A stretch of 64,000 nucleotides of DNA from Archaeoglobaceae archaeon. GTDB taxonomy: Archaea > Halobacteriota > Archaeoglobi > Archaeoglobales > Archaeoglobaceae. Below the pieces are notes generated by a model. That model did not search any database and had not been told where the DNA came from. It saw nothing but the letters and a program-made list of their open reading frames with translations. The translations under genes were made by a program, and so were the position numbers. The stretch covers positions 49,238-113,237 of the forward strand of contig JALVJV010000005.1 in NCBI GenBank assembly GCA_027028145.1. The letters run 5' to 3'. Within the stretch, counting starts at the first letter, position 1. Each line of letters opens with the position of its first letter. Below are positions 18,450-27,330 of the stretch, piece after piece.

Positions 18450-19228
18450 TGCCGGAAGATATATTGATGGAGATCAAGAAAGATTACGTTCTCTCAAAGC
18501 TTAGGGACGGTGAAAGGATAGACGGAAGGCGACTCGACGAAATCCGACCGATAGAGATACGGACCGGTCTAATTGCGAAAGCCGAAGGATCGGCTTTAGT
18601 TAGGCTGGGCAACACCATGGTCGTTGCTGGAGTTAAGATGCAACCCGGAGAACCTTTTCCGGATGCACCGGATCAGGGTATAATAATAACGAACGCCGAG
18701 TTGGTTCCTTTGGCTTCGCCTACGTTCGAACCCGGTCCTCCAGATGAAAACGCAATAGAATTGGCGAGAGTCGTTGACAGAGGAATCAGGCACAGCGAGG
18801 CTGTGGATCTTTCCAAGCTCTGCATAGAGGAGGGCGAAAAAGTTTGGATGATATTTATCGATATATGGGCGCTGGATGACGACGGCAACCTCATGGACGC
18901 CTCGGCTTTGGCCGCAATAGCGGCGTTGCTAAACACGACAGTTCCGGCCGAACGATTTGAAGTCGGCGATAACTTCCCCCTGCCGGTTAGAGACTTGCCA
19001 GTGGCTATAACTTCACTCGTGTTTGAAGATAAGATACTCGTCGATCCGTGCAGGGATGAACTCAGCATCGGAAAAAACACGATAACGATCACAACCGACC
19101 AGAACGACAACATAGTCTCAATTCAAAAGAGCGGTCCTTTTCTGCTGAGCGAGAAGGTCTTCGACAGACTGATTGACCTGAGTATAGCAAAGGCTAAGGA
19201 AGTTAGAAGGCTTTTAAAAGACGTTTAG
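18449..19228 (+). CDS. rrp42: Exosome subunit Rrp42
   Basis: Non-catalytic RNase PH-like partner of Rrp41, needed to complete the ring and shape the active site; 259 residues. Typical features are the GERIDGRRLDEIRPIEI start, PGEPFPDAPDQG and the VVDRGIRHSEAVDL block. It begins one base within the rrp41 stop (TAATG) and is the last gene of the run, followed by T-rich DNA (TCTTTTTTAG near 19232-19241) that may terminate the transcript. Confidence 0.97.
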   Translation: MPEDILMEIKKDYVLSKLRDGERIDGRRLDEIRPIEIRTGLIAKAEGSALVRLGNTMVVAGVKMQPGEPFPDAPDQGIIITNAELVPLASPTFEPGPPDENAIELARVVDRGIRHSEAVDLSKLCIEEGEKVWMIFIDIWALDDDGNLMDASALAAIAALLNTTVPAERFEVGDNFPLPVRDLPVAITSLVFEDKILVDPCRDELSIGKNTITITTDQNDNIVSIQKSGPFLLSEKVFDRLIDLSIAKAKEVRRLLKDV

Positions 19229-19302
19229 CCTCATCTTTTTTAGCTACCGTAAATTCGGAATTTTAATAGATGTCCAAAAATTAAATTTTACGCAATATTT
19301 AA

Positions 19303-20727
19303 TTAGGAGCTTTCGAGCATAGCCTTGATTATTTGGGCTGTTTCAGCCGGATTAGCCCTTCCCCTCGTAGCTTTCATGACGTAACCCACAAGGAAGTCCA
19401 AAGCCTTCTTCTTACCGCTCTTGTAATCCGCAACAGCCTTAGGATTCTTCTCGATAGCTTCCCTGCACAACCTCTCGATCTCATCCTTAGGAATCGCAAA
19501 CAACCCCTTTTTCTTGATTATATCGTCTACATCTCCGCCGTGGTCGAGCTTAGTCCTTATGACCTCAACCACACCCTTCTCCGTAATTTTCTCATCCTTG
19601 AAATACTTAAGCAACTTCGCGAATTCGTTCGGCTTAAGCCTCTCGTAGGCGAATCTGAAGTCCTTGCTTCTGTAGTTCAGCTCGCCCCTCAGCACGTCAA
19701 CGACCCAGCTTGCCGCAAGCTTGGGATCGATCATGCTCGCAACTTCCTCGAAGTAGTCAGCCATTAGCTTATCCAAAACCAACACTTTGGCGAAGTTATC
19801 TCCTATACCGTATTGAGCCTTCAGTCTTTCCCTCTTCTCTTCCGGCATTTCTGGAAGAGTTCCCTTGACCTCTTCAACGAGTTCAGCCGTGTATATCGGC
19901 ACCAGATCGGGTTCGGGGAAGTATCTGTAATCCTGCTCTTCCTCCTTCGTTCTCAAAGAGACGGTTATGTTGTTGACCTCATCGAAGTGCCTCGTTTCCC
20001 TCTCGATCTTCCTTCCCATTCTGAGTAGATTCTTCTGCCTTGCGATCTCGTAGCTCAGAGCCCTCTCAACTCCCTTGAACGATGATATGTTCTTGATTTC
20101 CACTCTTCCTCCCCCTCTTATGGATACGTTTGCGTCCACTCTCATCGCTCCCTCCAAGCTTCCGTCGAAGACGTCGAGATACTCCAAGATTATCCTCAAC
20201 TTGTTCAGGAAGAGCCTCGCCTCCTTAGGGGAGTGCATAACGGGTTCGGTAACTATCTCGAGGAGAGGGACTCCGGAACGGTTGTAGTCTATAAGACAGT
20301 ATTTTGCCGTTGTTATGGATCCCTTGTAAGTCAGCTTTCCCGGATCCTCCTCCATGTGAATTCTCTTTAACGTTATCTTCTTTTCCCCTTCTTCAGTCTC
20401 TATTGTAACGTAGCCTCCCAAAGCCAAAGGACGGTCGTATTGGCTTATCTGAAATCCCTTCGGAAGATCGGGGTAGAAGTAGTTCTTTCTGTCGAAAACC
20501 GTAAAGGGCTGAATTTCTGCATGCAAAGCCAAAGCGACTTTTATCGCAGCCTTGACCGCTTCCTTGTTAATTACCGGCATCGCACCGGGTAAACCCAGGC
20601 AGACGGGACAAACATGAGTGTTCGGCTCGTCTTCGTGGTAATCCAAAGGGCAGGAACAGAACATCTTCGTCTTGAGTTTGTTCAATTGAACGTGAACCTC
20701 CAAACCGATGATGACATCGGGCTCCAT
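19303..20727 (-). CDS. gatB: Asp-tRNA(Asn)/Glu-tRNA(Gln) amidotransferase subunit B
   Basis: Subunit of the GatCAB amidotransferase that converts mischarged Asp-tRNA-Asn (and in some organisms Glu-tRNA-Gln) to the amide form. It binds the tRNA and activates the carboxyl group with ATP. 474 residues with the GLEVHVQL start, C-x-C...C-x2-C zinc site (MFCSCP...[11 protein letters not shown]), the [20 protein letters not shown] block and a C-terminal YqeY-like tail. It lacks the insertion that marks archaeal GatE. gatA and gatC are not here. It lies 37 bases after the lipoprotein gene on the same strand. Confidence 0.96.
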   Translation of the reverse strand: MEPDVIIGLEVHVQLNKLKTKMFCSCPLDYHEDEPNTHVCPVCLGLPGAMPVINKEAVKAAIKVALALHAEIQPFTVFDRKNYFYPDLPKGFQISQYDRPLALGGYVTIETEEGEKKITLKRIHMEEDPGKLTYKGSITTAKYCLIDYNRSGVPLLEIVTEPVMHSPKEARLFLNKLRIILEYLDVFDGSLEGAMRVDANVSIRGGGRVEIKNISSFKGVERALSYEIARQKNLLRMGRKIERETRHFDEVNNITVSLRTKEEEQDYRYFPEPDLVPIYTAELVEEVKGTLPEMPEEKRERLKAQYGIGDNFAKVLVLDKLMADYFEEVASMIDPKLAASWVVDVLRGELNYRSKDFRFAYERLKPNEFAKLLKYFKDEKITEKGVVEVIRTKLDHGGDVDDIIKKKGLFAIPKDEIERLCREAIEKNPKAVADYKSGKKKALDFLVGYVMKATRGRANPAETAQIIKAMLESS

Positions 20728-20764
20728 TGGTGTAGCTTCACCTATCCGCGATAAAACGTTTGCG

Positions 20765-21214
20765 TTAGCGGGTTACGTTCCAAACGAACATGGCTTCATC
20801 GTATGCCAAAACTCTACCCTCCTTATTTGCAACCTGAACTACGACCAAAATCCCGTCTCCGTTCTTCGGAACGTGTTTGGGATCCTTAAATCCGATGTAA
20901 GCTGTTATGTTGTCCCCCTCCGTCCCTATCGGAAGGCAAGTCGACGGCGTCACGAACCGTAACTTTCCGCCTCTCCAATCGTAAGCGAACAGGATTATGC
21001 TCGGAAAAGGAGTGTTATACCAAGGATACAGAGTCGGAGCCTCCTTTTTGGTTATAAAGGCCGGTTCTACTTTTTTTATTTTTAAGATGTGCTGACCCTT
21101 GATGTCGTAGTGCATGAAGACTACCTTTATAGCCGGAAGCTTCCTCTCCTGAGCGCATCCCGAAGCTAAAATTACCGAAAGAATGATAAATACAAACAAA
21201 AGCTCTTTCTTCAT
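20765..21214 (-). CDS. Hypothetical lipoprotein
   Basis: 149 residues with a bacterial-type lipobox: charged MKKE start, hydrophobic run and ASGC (Cys about residue 20), so it is probably lipid-anchored outside the membrane. The rest is beta-rich, with no family I recognise and no Cys-based metal site. It begins within the last four bases of the multihaem cytochrome gene, so the two products probably act together at the cell surface, perhaps in electron transfer. That role is inference from position only. Confidence 0.7.
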   Translation of the reverse strand: MKKELLFVFIILSVILASGCAQERKLPAIKVVFMHYDIKGQHILKIKKVEPAFITKKEAPTLYPWYNTPFPSIILFAYDWRGGKLRFVTPSTCLPIGTEGDNITAYIGFKDPKHVPKNGDGILVVVQVANKEGRVLAYDEAMFVWNVTR

Positions 21215-21795
21215 ATTAGACCACCTAAGAATCCGAGAATACTCCTTATTATGTCAAACAGAGAAAACGTCTTCGTCTTTTTAACTTCCTCAACTTTTGT
21301 GACGTTGAGTCCTATCTCCTTGCTTGCCGGTTTTATGAACTTGTATATGACCTTTCCGTGGCAAAACTCGCATATGTCCATTAGTATGTCACCGTGAATC
21401 TCGTGAATTCCTCCCTTATGACAGTAATGGCAGTCCTTGGTGCCGGGATTCGAAACGAGTCCCGCTCCGTGACATACGGAACAATTGAGATTTCTGTGAG
21501 GTATGTGTATTTCCCTTATCCCTATGTTGCTCTCGTTGTATTCCGGCCCTATATGACATTTTATGCATATGTTGTTTCCGTGAAGCTTGTCGAGCTTATT
21601 CATATCTATCCTTTTCCCCCTCCAGATGTCGAGACTGTGGCATCTACATCCAGAAAACATTTTTATCTTCTCGTTCTTCGGTATCAGTAAATCGTGACAA
21701 GGAAAACAGATTTCTCCGTAGCCCGGAGGATGAACCCAAGCCGAAACCGGAACTGCCAGCATGAGGAGGATTACCAAAGTCAGTATCAGTCTCAT
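21211..21795 (-). CDS. Multihaem c-type cytochrome
   Basis: Exported cytochrome of about 194 residues with five CxxCH haem-binding motifs (CFPCH, CIKCH, CSVCH, CHYCH, CEFCH) and an extra CRCH that is one residue short. The signal peptide starts at the ATG at 21795 (MRLILTLVILLMLAVPVSA); the frame extends to 21834 but the added residues are polar and precede the signal. A TATA-like box on the minus strand (GATTTATATTC, about 21818-21828) fits a leaderless start at 21795. The C-terminal hydrophobic stretch (about 15 residues) may anchor it. The haem count suggests extracytoplasmic electron transfer; the partner is unknown. It overlaps the lipoprotein gene. Confidence 0.88.
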   Translation of the reverse strand: MRLILTLVILLMLAVPVSAWVHPPGYGEICFPCHDLLIPKNEKIKMFSGCRCHSLDIWRGKRIDMNKLDKLHGNNICIKCHIGPEYNESNIGIREIHIPHRNLNCSVCHGAGLVSNPGTKDCHYCHKGGIHEIHGDILMDICEFCHGKVIYKFIKPASKEIGLNVTKVEEVKKTKTFSLFDIIRSILGFLGGLI

Positions 21796-21872
21796 CACAG
21801 ACAATTCGTTCTTCGAATATAAATCGATTTCCATCCGTTACGCTTATCTATTCTCCTACCGATCTTTCGATT

Positions 21873-22289
21873 ATGAGAAGCTATGAAGAGTTGCTTGAAA
21901 GAGCTCTGGCTGAATTGCCGAAGAAGAAGGTAGTCAGAAGTGAAAGATTCGAGATTCCCCGCGTTAGGGTTCAGAGGGAAGGTAGCAGAACGATCATCAA
22001 GAACTTCTCTCAGGTTGCAAAAATCCTAAACCGAAGCGAGGAGCATCTGTCGAAATACTTGGTAAAATCGCTGGGAACCGCCGGATTCTTGGAGGCTGGA
22101 AGGTTAGTCTTGCAGGGTAAGTTTACCGAAGACGATGTTCAGAAGGAGATCGACGACTACGTGAGGAGGTTCGTGATCTGCAGGGAGTGCGGAGCGCCGG
22201 ATACGGAATTTGTTAGGGAGGAGAGGGTCTTGATGATAAGGTGCTTAGCCTGCGGAGCGAAGTATCCCGCGAGGGGTCTGAATGTTTAG
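21873..22289 (+). CDS. eif2b: Translation initiation factor 2 subunit beta
   Basis: aIF2-beta, part of the heterotrimer that brings initiator Met-tRNA to the small subunit. 138 residues: an N-terminal helix that binds aIF2-gamma, the alpha-beta core (IIKNFSQVAKILNRSEEHLSKYL), and a C-terminal zinc ribbon (CRECGAPD...CLACGAKYP). A TATA-like CGCTTATCTATT precedes the ATG by about 28 bases. Its last bases overlap the DUF424 gene, an arrangement seen in other archaea. Confidence 0.96.
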   Translation: MRSYEELLERALAELPKKKVVRSERFEIPRVRVQREGSRTIIKNFSQVAKILNRSEEHLSKYLVKSLGTAGFLEAGRLVLQGKFTEDDVQKEIDDYVRRFVICRECGAPDTEFVREERVLMIRCLACGAKYPARGLNV

Positions 22290-22575
22290 ACTTAAGATTT
22301 ACAGAGTCAGAGGGGAGGTGCTCGTAGCGGTTTGCGATTCGGATATAGTGGGAAAGACCTTTAGAGAGGGAGATTTGAAGATCGAAGTTAAGGAGAGCTT
22401 CTACGGCGAGAGAGAGGTTGGAGAGGAAGAGGTAAAGAGAGCTTTGAGAATGGCGACCATCGCGAATATCACCGGAAGAAGAGCGGTGGAGCTTGCCATA
22501 AAGATTGGGATAGTCGATAAGGAGAACGTGCTTAAGATCGGTGAGTGCTGGCACGCTCAGATGGTAGTTCTATGA
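22282..22575 (+). CDS. DUF424 family protein
   Basis: Small archaeal protein of 97 residues of the DUF424 family, recognised by its position behind aIF2-beta and by the pattern LVAVCDSDIVGKTFREGDLKIEV, then IANITGRRAVELAI and GECWHAQ. No biochemical role is established to my knowledge; the conserved link to aIF2-beta and RNA methyltransferase genes suggests a translation-related function. It overlaps both neighbours by a few bases (ATG at 22282; ATGA at 22572), so the three are one operon. Confidence 0.85.
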   Translation: MFRLKIYRVRGEVLVAVCDSDIVGKTFREGDLKIEVKESFYGEREVGEEEVKRALRMATIANITGRRAVELAIKIGIVDKENVLKIGECWHAQMVVL

Positions 22576-23918
22576 TATACACTCAGGAGGTAGCGGCGGA
22601 AGTTTTGAAGATAGTCGACGAAACCCTTCTATCGGAAAAAGAAGCTCTAAAGAAGAGACTTTCTGGAATGAACTTGGACTACAAGATAAGAGCCAGCATT
22701 CACGCCTACGTATTTGAAACCGAAAAGAGGAAGAACGTGATAGATCACATCATATCGAGGTGTTTGAAGGGTAAGAAGATCGAGGAGCTCGACCCCCTCT
22801 TCAGAAATCTGTTGAGGGTTGGAGTTTACGAGATGCATTTCAAGGGCGTTCATCCCGCACTTGCTACCGATTCCATCGTTAGGATTGTCAAGCGCAGATT
22901 CGGGGAAAAGCTTGCATCGTTGGCAAATGCTGTTCTAAGGAAAGCTGAACTCGTCGATTTGGAAAAGGAACTTGACAAACTGAAAAGGAGGGATAAGGTA
23001 AGGTATCTCGCACTGAAATACTACCATCCGGAGTGGTTCGTCGAATACGCAATCGAACTACTTGGGGAAGATGAGGCTGTAAAACTCATGATTGCTAACA
23101 ACGAAAAGCAGGCTGTCTACATTCGAGTTAACGAATTGAAAGCTTCGGTTGAGGAGGTTAGGAGATACCTCGAGCAGAACAATGTCGAAGTCGAAGAAAC
23201 ACCTCTGCCAGATGTTTTCAAGGTTGTTTCGTATGAAAGGGCTCCCGCATCTCTCGACTGGCATGCTGAAGGAAAGTTCGTGATTCAGGATTTAGCCTCA
23301 GCCTTCGTCGCTCACGTTTTGAAGCCTCAGCCGGACGAAGTTATCCTCGATCTCGCCTCCGCTCCGGGCTTGAAGGCCAGCCACATAGCGATGCTGATGG
23401 AGAACAGAGGGAGGATAATAGCCGTGGATAATTCCGAGGACAGACTCAGGAGGATGAAGTCAAAGATGAGAGTTTTGGGCGTTAAAAATATAGAATACAA
23501 ACTTGCTGACGGAACGAAGTTTTACGTCCGTGGTGTGGACAAGGTTCTCGTCGATCCCCCCTGCTCTTCCACCGGAAGCTTCAGAAATTACCCTTGCGTA
23601 AAGTGGAGGTTCGACGAAAGGAAGTATAGGGAAACCATTAAAGTTCAGAGAAGTATGATAAAGAACGCATTCAGAAACCTCAACGAAGGCGGGATCTTGG
23701 TTTACTCCACTTGCTCGATAACTTTCGACGAGAACGAGGAGAACGTTCTGTTCGCATCCCAGTTCTTTAAGGTTGAAGATGTCGAGCCGGTAATCGGTGT
23801 TAGAGGAATCAGAAGGTTCGGAAGTAGGGAGTTTCCGTTTTGGGATAAGGTCGTTCGCACCTTTCCGCATCTCCATGACTGCGTAGGATTCTTCATATCG
23901 AAACTGAAGAAGGTTTAA
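22572..23918 (+). CDS. RNA m5C methyltransferase, NusB-like plus RsmB/NSUN domain
   Basis: SAM-dependent cytosine-C5 methyltransferase acting on rRNA or tRNA. About 448 residues: an N-terminal NusB-like helical domain (1-130), then a Rossmann domain with the SAM motif (DLASAPGLKASHIA) and the two catalytic Cys motifs, DPPCSSTG and STCSITFDENE. The true start is ATG 22572, overlapping the DUF424 stop as ATGA; the longer frame from 22545 adds nothing conserved. The NusB-fused form resembles bacterial RsmB (16S C967), but the archaeal target cannot be told from sequence. Confidence 0.92.
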   Translation: MIYTQEVAAEVLKIVDETLLSEKEALKKRLSGMNLDYKIRASIHAYVFETEKRKNVIDHIISRCLKGKKIEELDPLFRNLLRVGVYEMHFKGVHPALATDSIVRIVKRRFGEKLASLANAVLRKAELVDLEKELDKLKRRDKVRYLALKYYHPEWFVEYAIELLGEDEAVKLMIANNEKQAVYIRVNELKASVEEVRRYLEQNNVEVEETPLPDVFKVVSYERAPASLDWHAEGKFVIQDLASAFVAHVLKPQPDEVILDLASAPGLKASHIAMLMENRGRIIAVDNSEDRLRRMKSKMRVLGVKNIEYKLADGTKFYVRGVDKVLVDPPCSSTGSFRNYPCVKWRFDERKYRETIKVQRSMIKNAFRNLNEGGILVYSTCSITFDENEENVLFASQFFKVEDVEPVIGVRGIRRFGSREFPFWDKVVRTFPHLHDCVGFFISKLKKV

Positions 23919-23968
23919 GTCAACCTTCAGAAGGATTAATCGTGATTTTAGTTGAATTTAATATTTTC

Positions 23969-23984
23969 ATATAGATTTCTATAT
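23969..23984. promoter_or_regulatory. Palindrome upstream of ilvE
   Basis: ATATAGATTTCTATAT has seven-base arms around a two-base centre. It lies about 75 bases upstream of the ilvE TATA box, so it could be an operator, but AT-rich palindromes arise by chance. Confidence 0.25.
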
Positions 23985-24073
23985 TTAGGTAACCCAAACG
24001 TCGATGCTTTGCTAAGATATAACAAGCTACATTAACGAAAGCTTATTATATTTATTAATAACTTCAAATTTCA

Positions 24074-24973
24074 ATGCTTGAGGAGGATTTGCTCGTCTAT
24101 ATCGACGGTGAATTCGTTCCAGCGACTCAGGCTAAGATAAGCGTTTTTGATCACGGATTCCTATACGGAGATGGTGTTTTTGAGGGAATAAGAGCCTACA
24201 ACGGCAAGGTCTTTAAGCTTAAAGAGCATATAGACAGACTATACGATTCCGCGAAGGCGATCGATCTGCAGATTCCGATCTCGAAGGAGGAGTTCATGGA
24301 AGTTATCCTCGAAACGCTGAGGAGGAACAAGCTGAGGGATGCATACATAAGACCGATCGTGACGAGGGGTATCGGAGATCTCGGCTTGGATCCGAGGAAA
24401 TGCGGTAAGCCTTCGATTATAGTCATAGCCCAGCCTTGGGGAAGACTCTATGGTGATCTATACGAGAAGGGGCTTAAAGCTGTTACAGTGGCGATTAGAA
24501 GGAACGCGATCGACTCACTTCCGCCGAACATAAAGTCCCTCAACTATCTGAACAACATACTTGCGAAGATCGAAGCAAATGCGAAGGGCGGAGATGAGGC
24601 TATATTCTTAGATCACAACGGCTACGTTAGCGAGGGGAGCGGGGACAACATATTCATAGTTAAAAACGGCGAAGTTATAACACCTCCGACGATAAACAAC
24701 CTGAAGGGGATAACGAGGGAGGTCGTAATAGAGCTTATAAAGAAGCTTGGAATTCCGTTTAAAGAGGCTAACATAAGTCTATACGACTTATACACAGCAG
24801 ACGAGATCTTCGTAACGGGAACAGCTGCAGAGATATGTCCGATAACTTGGATAGACGGAAGGATTGTCGGGGATGGGAAGCCGGGCAGGATAACGAAGAC
24901 GCTGATGGAGGAATTCAGAAAGCTAACCGAGAAAGAGGGAGTCCCGATATATGCTGATAACGATAGTGGTTGA
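24074..24973 (+). CDS. ilvE: Branched-chain amino acid aminotransferase
   Basis: PLP-dependent class IV transaminase doing the last step of Ile, Leu and Val synthesis. 299 residues with the usual [32 protein letters not shown] start, the PLP lysine in [10 protein letters not shown] and the [10 protein letters not shown] phosphate-binding region. A TATA-like TTATATTTA ends about 20 bases before the ATG (leaderless). Its 3' end overlaps the ACT-domain gene by 23 bases, beginning the ilvE-ACT-hom operon. Confidence 0.95.
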   Translation: MLEEDLLVYIDGEFVPATQAKISVFDHGFLYGDGVFEGIRAYNGKVFKLKEHIDRLYDSAKAIDLQIPISKEEFMEVILETLRRNKLRDAYIRPIVTRGIGDLGLDPRKCGKPSIIVIAQPWGRLYGDLYEKGLKAVTVAIRRNAIDSLPPNIKSLNYLNNILAKIEANAKGGDEAIFLDHNGYVSEGSGDNIFIVKNGEVITPPTINNLKGITREVVIELIKKLGIPFKEANISLYDLYTADEIFVTGTAAEICPITWIDGRIVGDGKPGRITKTLMEEFRKLTEKEGVPIYADNDSG

Positions 24974-25451
24974 GCTTAAGGATCAACCGGGACAGCTTTT
25001 AAAAGCCTTAGAACCAATTTCGAGGCTTGGAGGTAACATAGTCAGCGTGTATCATCAGAGGGATAAGATAACGCCTCTGAAGAGGATTCCCGTGGAGATT
25101 ACGATTCAGATAGACGAGAGGAAGGTTGAGGATCTGATCGAAGCGATAAGGAGAAACGGGGTTATAGTTAGGAGCTACAACGAGGTGAGACTTACCGCAA
25201 CGACATCCCTTCTGCTCATAGGACACATCATCCACACGGATTTGGGAGATACGATAAATAGAATCGATTCTACCGGATTTGCGGAGGTTGTTGACATGCA
25301 CATAAGCATGCCCCAGCTAAATCAGCCTTCGACAGCTATGATCACTATTTCCGCAACGAGTGATGATAACCTCAAGAAGGCGATAGATATTTTGAAGAAA
25401 ACGTGTAGGGAAAAGGATATAACCGTAATAGAGCCTTTGGAGTTGCAATGA
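24951..25451 (+). CDS. ACT domain regulatory protein
   Basis: 166-residue amino-acid-binding protein with an N-terminal ACT domain ([29 protein letters not shown]) and a second ACT-like half (about residues 85-160). It has no catalytic domain. It overlaps ilvE by 23 bases and hom by four, so it most likely senses an aspartate-family or branched-chain amino acid and controls homoserine dehydrogenase. The partner is inferred from gene order; the archaeal Hom downstream lacks its own ACT domain. Confidence 0.82.
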   Translation: MLITIVVELKDQPGQLLKALEPISRLGGNIVSVYHQRDKITPLKRIPVEITIQIDERKVEDLIEAIRRNGVIVRSYNEVRLTATTSLLLIGHIIHTDLGDTINRIDSTGFAEVVDMHISMPQLNQPSTAMITISATSDDNLKKAIDILKKTCREKDITVIEPLELQ

Positions 25452-26446
25452 TAAAGATAGCGATCTTCGGATTCGGAGCGGTCGGGCAAGGTGTAGCTGA
25501 GGTTCTGCTGAAGAAGAGAGAAGCTCTGAGAAAGCTAATCGGAGATTTCAGGGTTGTAGCGGTAACGGATTCCAAAGGAGGAATCGCCGACGAGAAAGGA
25601 ATAGATCTATCGAAAGCCCTTGAGATAAAGAGAAGTAGGAAACGTCTGCCAGAAGGAACAACGACTTTGGACGTCATAAATTCCTTGGATTTCGACGTTT
25701 GCATCGAGGTTACGGTTACGAATATAGAAAACGGTGAGCCGGGGTTAACGCACATCAAGGAATGCCTGAGAAGGGGGATAAACGTAGTAACGTCCAACAA
25801 GGGGCCTTTGGTTGTAGCCTATAAAGAGCTTGCCGATTTGGCTGAGAAAAAGAACGCAAAGCTGATGTTCGAGGCAACTGTGGGCGGTGCTATGCCGATA
25901 ATAAAGCTTGTAAAGAACGACTTAGCCGGAAACGAAGTATACGCGATTAAGGGAATTTTGAACGGAACGTGCAACTACATACTTTCGAGGATGGAGAAGG
26001 AGAAGCTGACATACGATCAGATCTTAGCCGAAGCTAAGGAGTTAGGAATAGCCGAGGCAGATCCTACTTACGATGTCGAAGGAATAGATGCGGCGGCTAA
26101 ACTCGTCATAATTGCGAACTCTCTCATGGACATGGATGTAAAATTCGAAGATGTGGAGAGAGTCGGGATTACGAAGATTACGCCAGAAGCCTTCGAGGTT
26201 GCGATGGATAAGGGATACACCATCAGACTAATAGCTGAAGTAGATAAGGTCGAGGGGATTCTGAGGGTGTCGCCTCGTCTCATACCGATACAGCATCCGC
26301 TTGCGATAAGCGGAACGTTAAATGCCGCTTTAATTAAAACGGATTTAGCCGGAGATGTGGTTGTTGTTGGAAAAGGAGCGGGAAGCAAAGAAACTGCAAG
26401 TGCGATAATTTCGGATTTAATCGAGCTATACAGGTGTCGAACTTGA
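25448..26446 (+). CDS. hom: Homoserine dehydrogenase
   Basis: NAD(P)-dependent reduction of aspartate semialdehyde to homoserine, the branch toward Thr, Met and Ile. 332 residues: a Rossmann fold with GFGAVGQG near residue 7-14 and the signature AKELGIAEADPTYDVEGIDAAAK. The short form without a C-terminal ACT domain explains the separate ACT protein upstream, which it overlaps by four bases. The substrate-producing enzyme (asd) is at 43334-44368. Confidence 0.95.
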   Translation: MIKIAIFGFGAVGQGVAEVLLKKREALRKLIGDFRVVAVTDSKGGIADEKGIDLSKALEIKRSRKRLPEGTTTLDVINSLDFDVCIEVTVTNIENGEPGLTHIKECLRRGINVVTSNKGPLVVAYKELADLAEKKNAKLMFEATVGGAMPIIKLVKNDLAGNEVYAIKGILNGTCNYILSRMEKEKLTYDQILAEAKELGIAEADPTYDVEGIDAAAKLVIIANSLMDMDVKFEDVERVGITKITPEAFEVAMDKGYTIRLIAEVDKVEGILRVSPRLIPIQHPLAISGTLNAALIKTDLAGDVVVVGKGAGSKETASAIISDLIELYRCRT

Positions 26447-27150
26447 TAAATCTCATCAAAGTTCTCATAACGCTTGCGATCTTTATAAAAGCGAGCATTC
26501 ACGATCTTAGGGAGAGGGAAGTTCCCGACGAGCTTTGGGTGTTAATGGTAATCTTGGGAGTCATCTTAGATATCGCTCAATATTTCATCAAGCCTTACAA
26601 CATCTTAATTGCGATCCTTCAGTTCGTCATAATATTTGCCCTTGCGAACTTCATGTTCTACGTTGCCGGCTTCGGAGGAGCGGATGCCAAAGCGCTGATA
26701 GCTCTCTCCGTTATGTTCCCCGTCTATCCGAAGATAGGGATGTTTCCCCTCCTCAACACGGGGATAGGAATCTTCGCGTTCTCTGTTTTATCGAATTCGG
26801 TTATAGTGGCTCCGGTTTTGGCTTTGATGATGTTCGTTCGAAACTTGAAAGAGAAAGACGGCAAGTTGATCTACAGATTCATCGGATTCAAAGTCGAGGC
26901 GGATAAAATTCCGAAGTTCTACAACCTGCTCGAATACGTAGACGAAAATTGGAAGGTCGTTAGAGTTGTTAGAGGGATCGAGCCGGATGAGTCCATGCTG
27001 AAGAGGTTGAAGGAAGCAAAGAAAAAAGGAATAGTCGACAGGGTTTGGGTTACTCCGGCTCTGCCGTTTCTGATATTCATGACCGCCGGATTCGTCGTCG
27101 CTGTGGTGCTGGGCGATATTCTGATCTGGTTGATCTTCAGATACCTATGA
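26434..27150 (+). CDS. A24 family (type IV prepilin / preflagellin) peptidase
   Basis: Membrane aspartyl protease that cleaves class III signal peptides of archaellins or pilins (FlaK/PibD/EppA type). 238 residues. The two catalytic Asp lie in ASIHDLREREVPDEL and in GFGGADAKAL, the latter the G-x-G-D-like motif. About five membrane segments plus a soluble insertion (about 130-205). The probable GTG start at 26434 overlaps hom; a TTG at 26443 is also possible. No pilin gene lies nearby, so its substrates are encoded elsewhere. Confidence 0.88.
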   Translation: MSNLINLIKVLITLAIFIKASIHDLREREVPDELWVLMVILGVILDIAQYFIKPYNILIAILQFVIIFALANFMFYVAGFGGADAKALIALSVMFPVYPKIGMFPLLNTGIGIFAFSVLSNSVIVAPVLALMMFVRNLKEKDGKLIYRFIGFKVEADKIPKFYNLLEYVDENWKVVRVVRGIEPDESMLKRLKEAKKKGIVDRVWVTPALPFLIFMTAGFVVAVVLGDILIWLIFRYL

Positions 27151-27220
27151 CACACAACTCGAGTCTCGGGATAACGTTATTTTTCATATAACGTTTATAT
27201 TTTCGAACGGGTAAACCAAA

Positions 27221-27231
27221 AATTAAAAATA
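27221..27231 (+). promoter_or_regulatory. Predicted tRNA-Phe promoter
   Basis: AATTAAAAATA is centred 30 bases before the first tRNA base, fitting a short leader removed by RNase P. Confidence 0.5.
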
Positions 27232-27255
27232 CCCCTCGGTTCAATAATAGCATGA

Positions 27256-27329
27256 GCCCGGGTAGCTCAGCCAGGGAGAGCGCGCGGCTGAAGACCGCGT
27301 AGTCCCCGGTTCAAATCCGGGTCCGGGCA
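27256..27329 (+). tRNA. tRNA-Phe (GAA)
   Basis: Full cloverleaf: acceptor GCCCGGG (27256-27262) with TCCGGGC (27322-27328, one G-U pair), D-arm from TAGCTCAG, anticodon stem CGCGG/CCGCG around the loop CTGAAGA (anticodon GAA), and T-arm CCCGG-TTCAAAT-CCGGG. The discriminator is A and CCA is not encoded. No intron. The convergent GH130 gene ends one base past its 3' end. Confidence 0.98.
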
Positions 27330-27330
27330 T

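Noticed and set aside
20709..20715. Box C-like ATGATGA at the gatB start region
   Set aside because: No box D at a usable distance; the bases are gatB codons in antisense.
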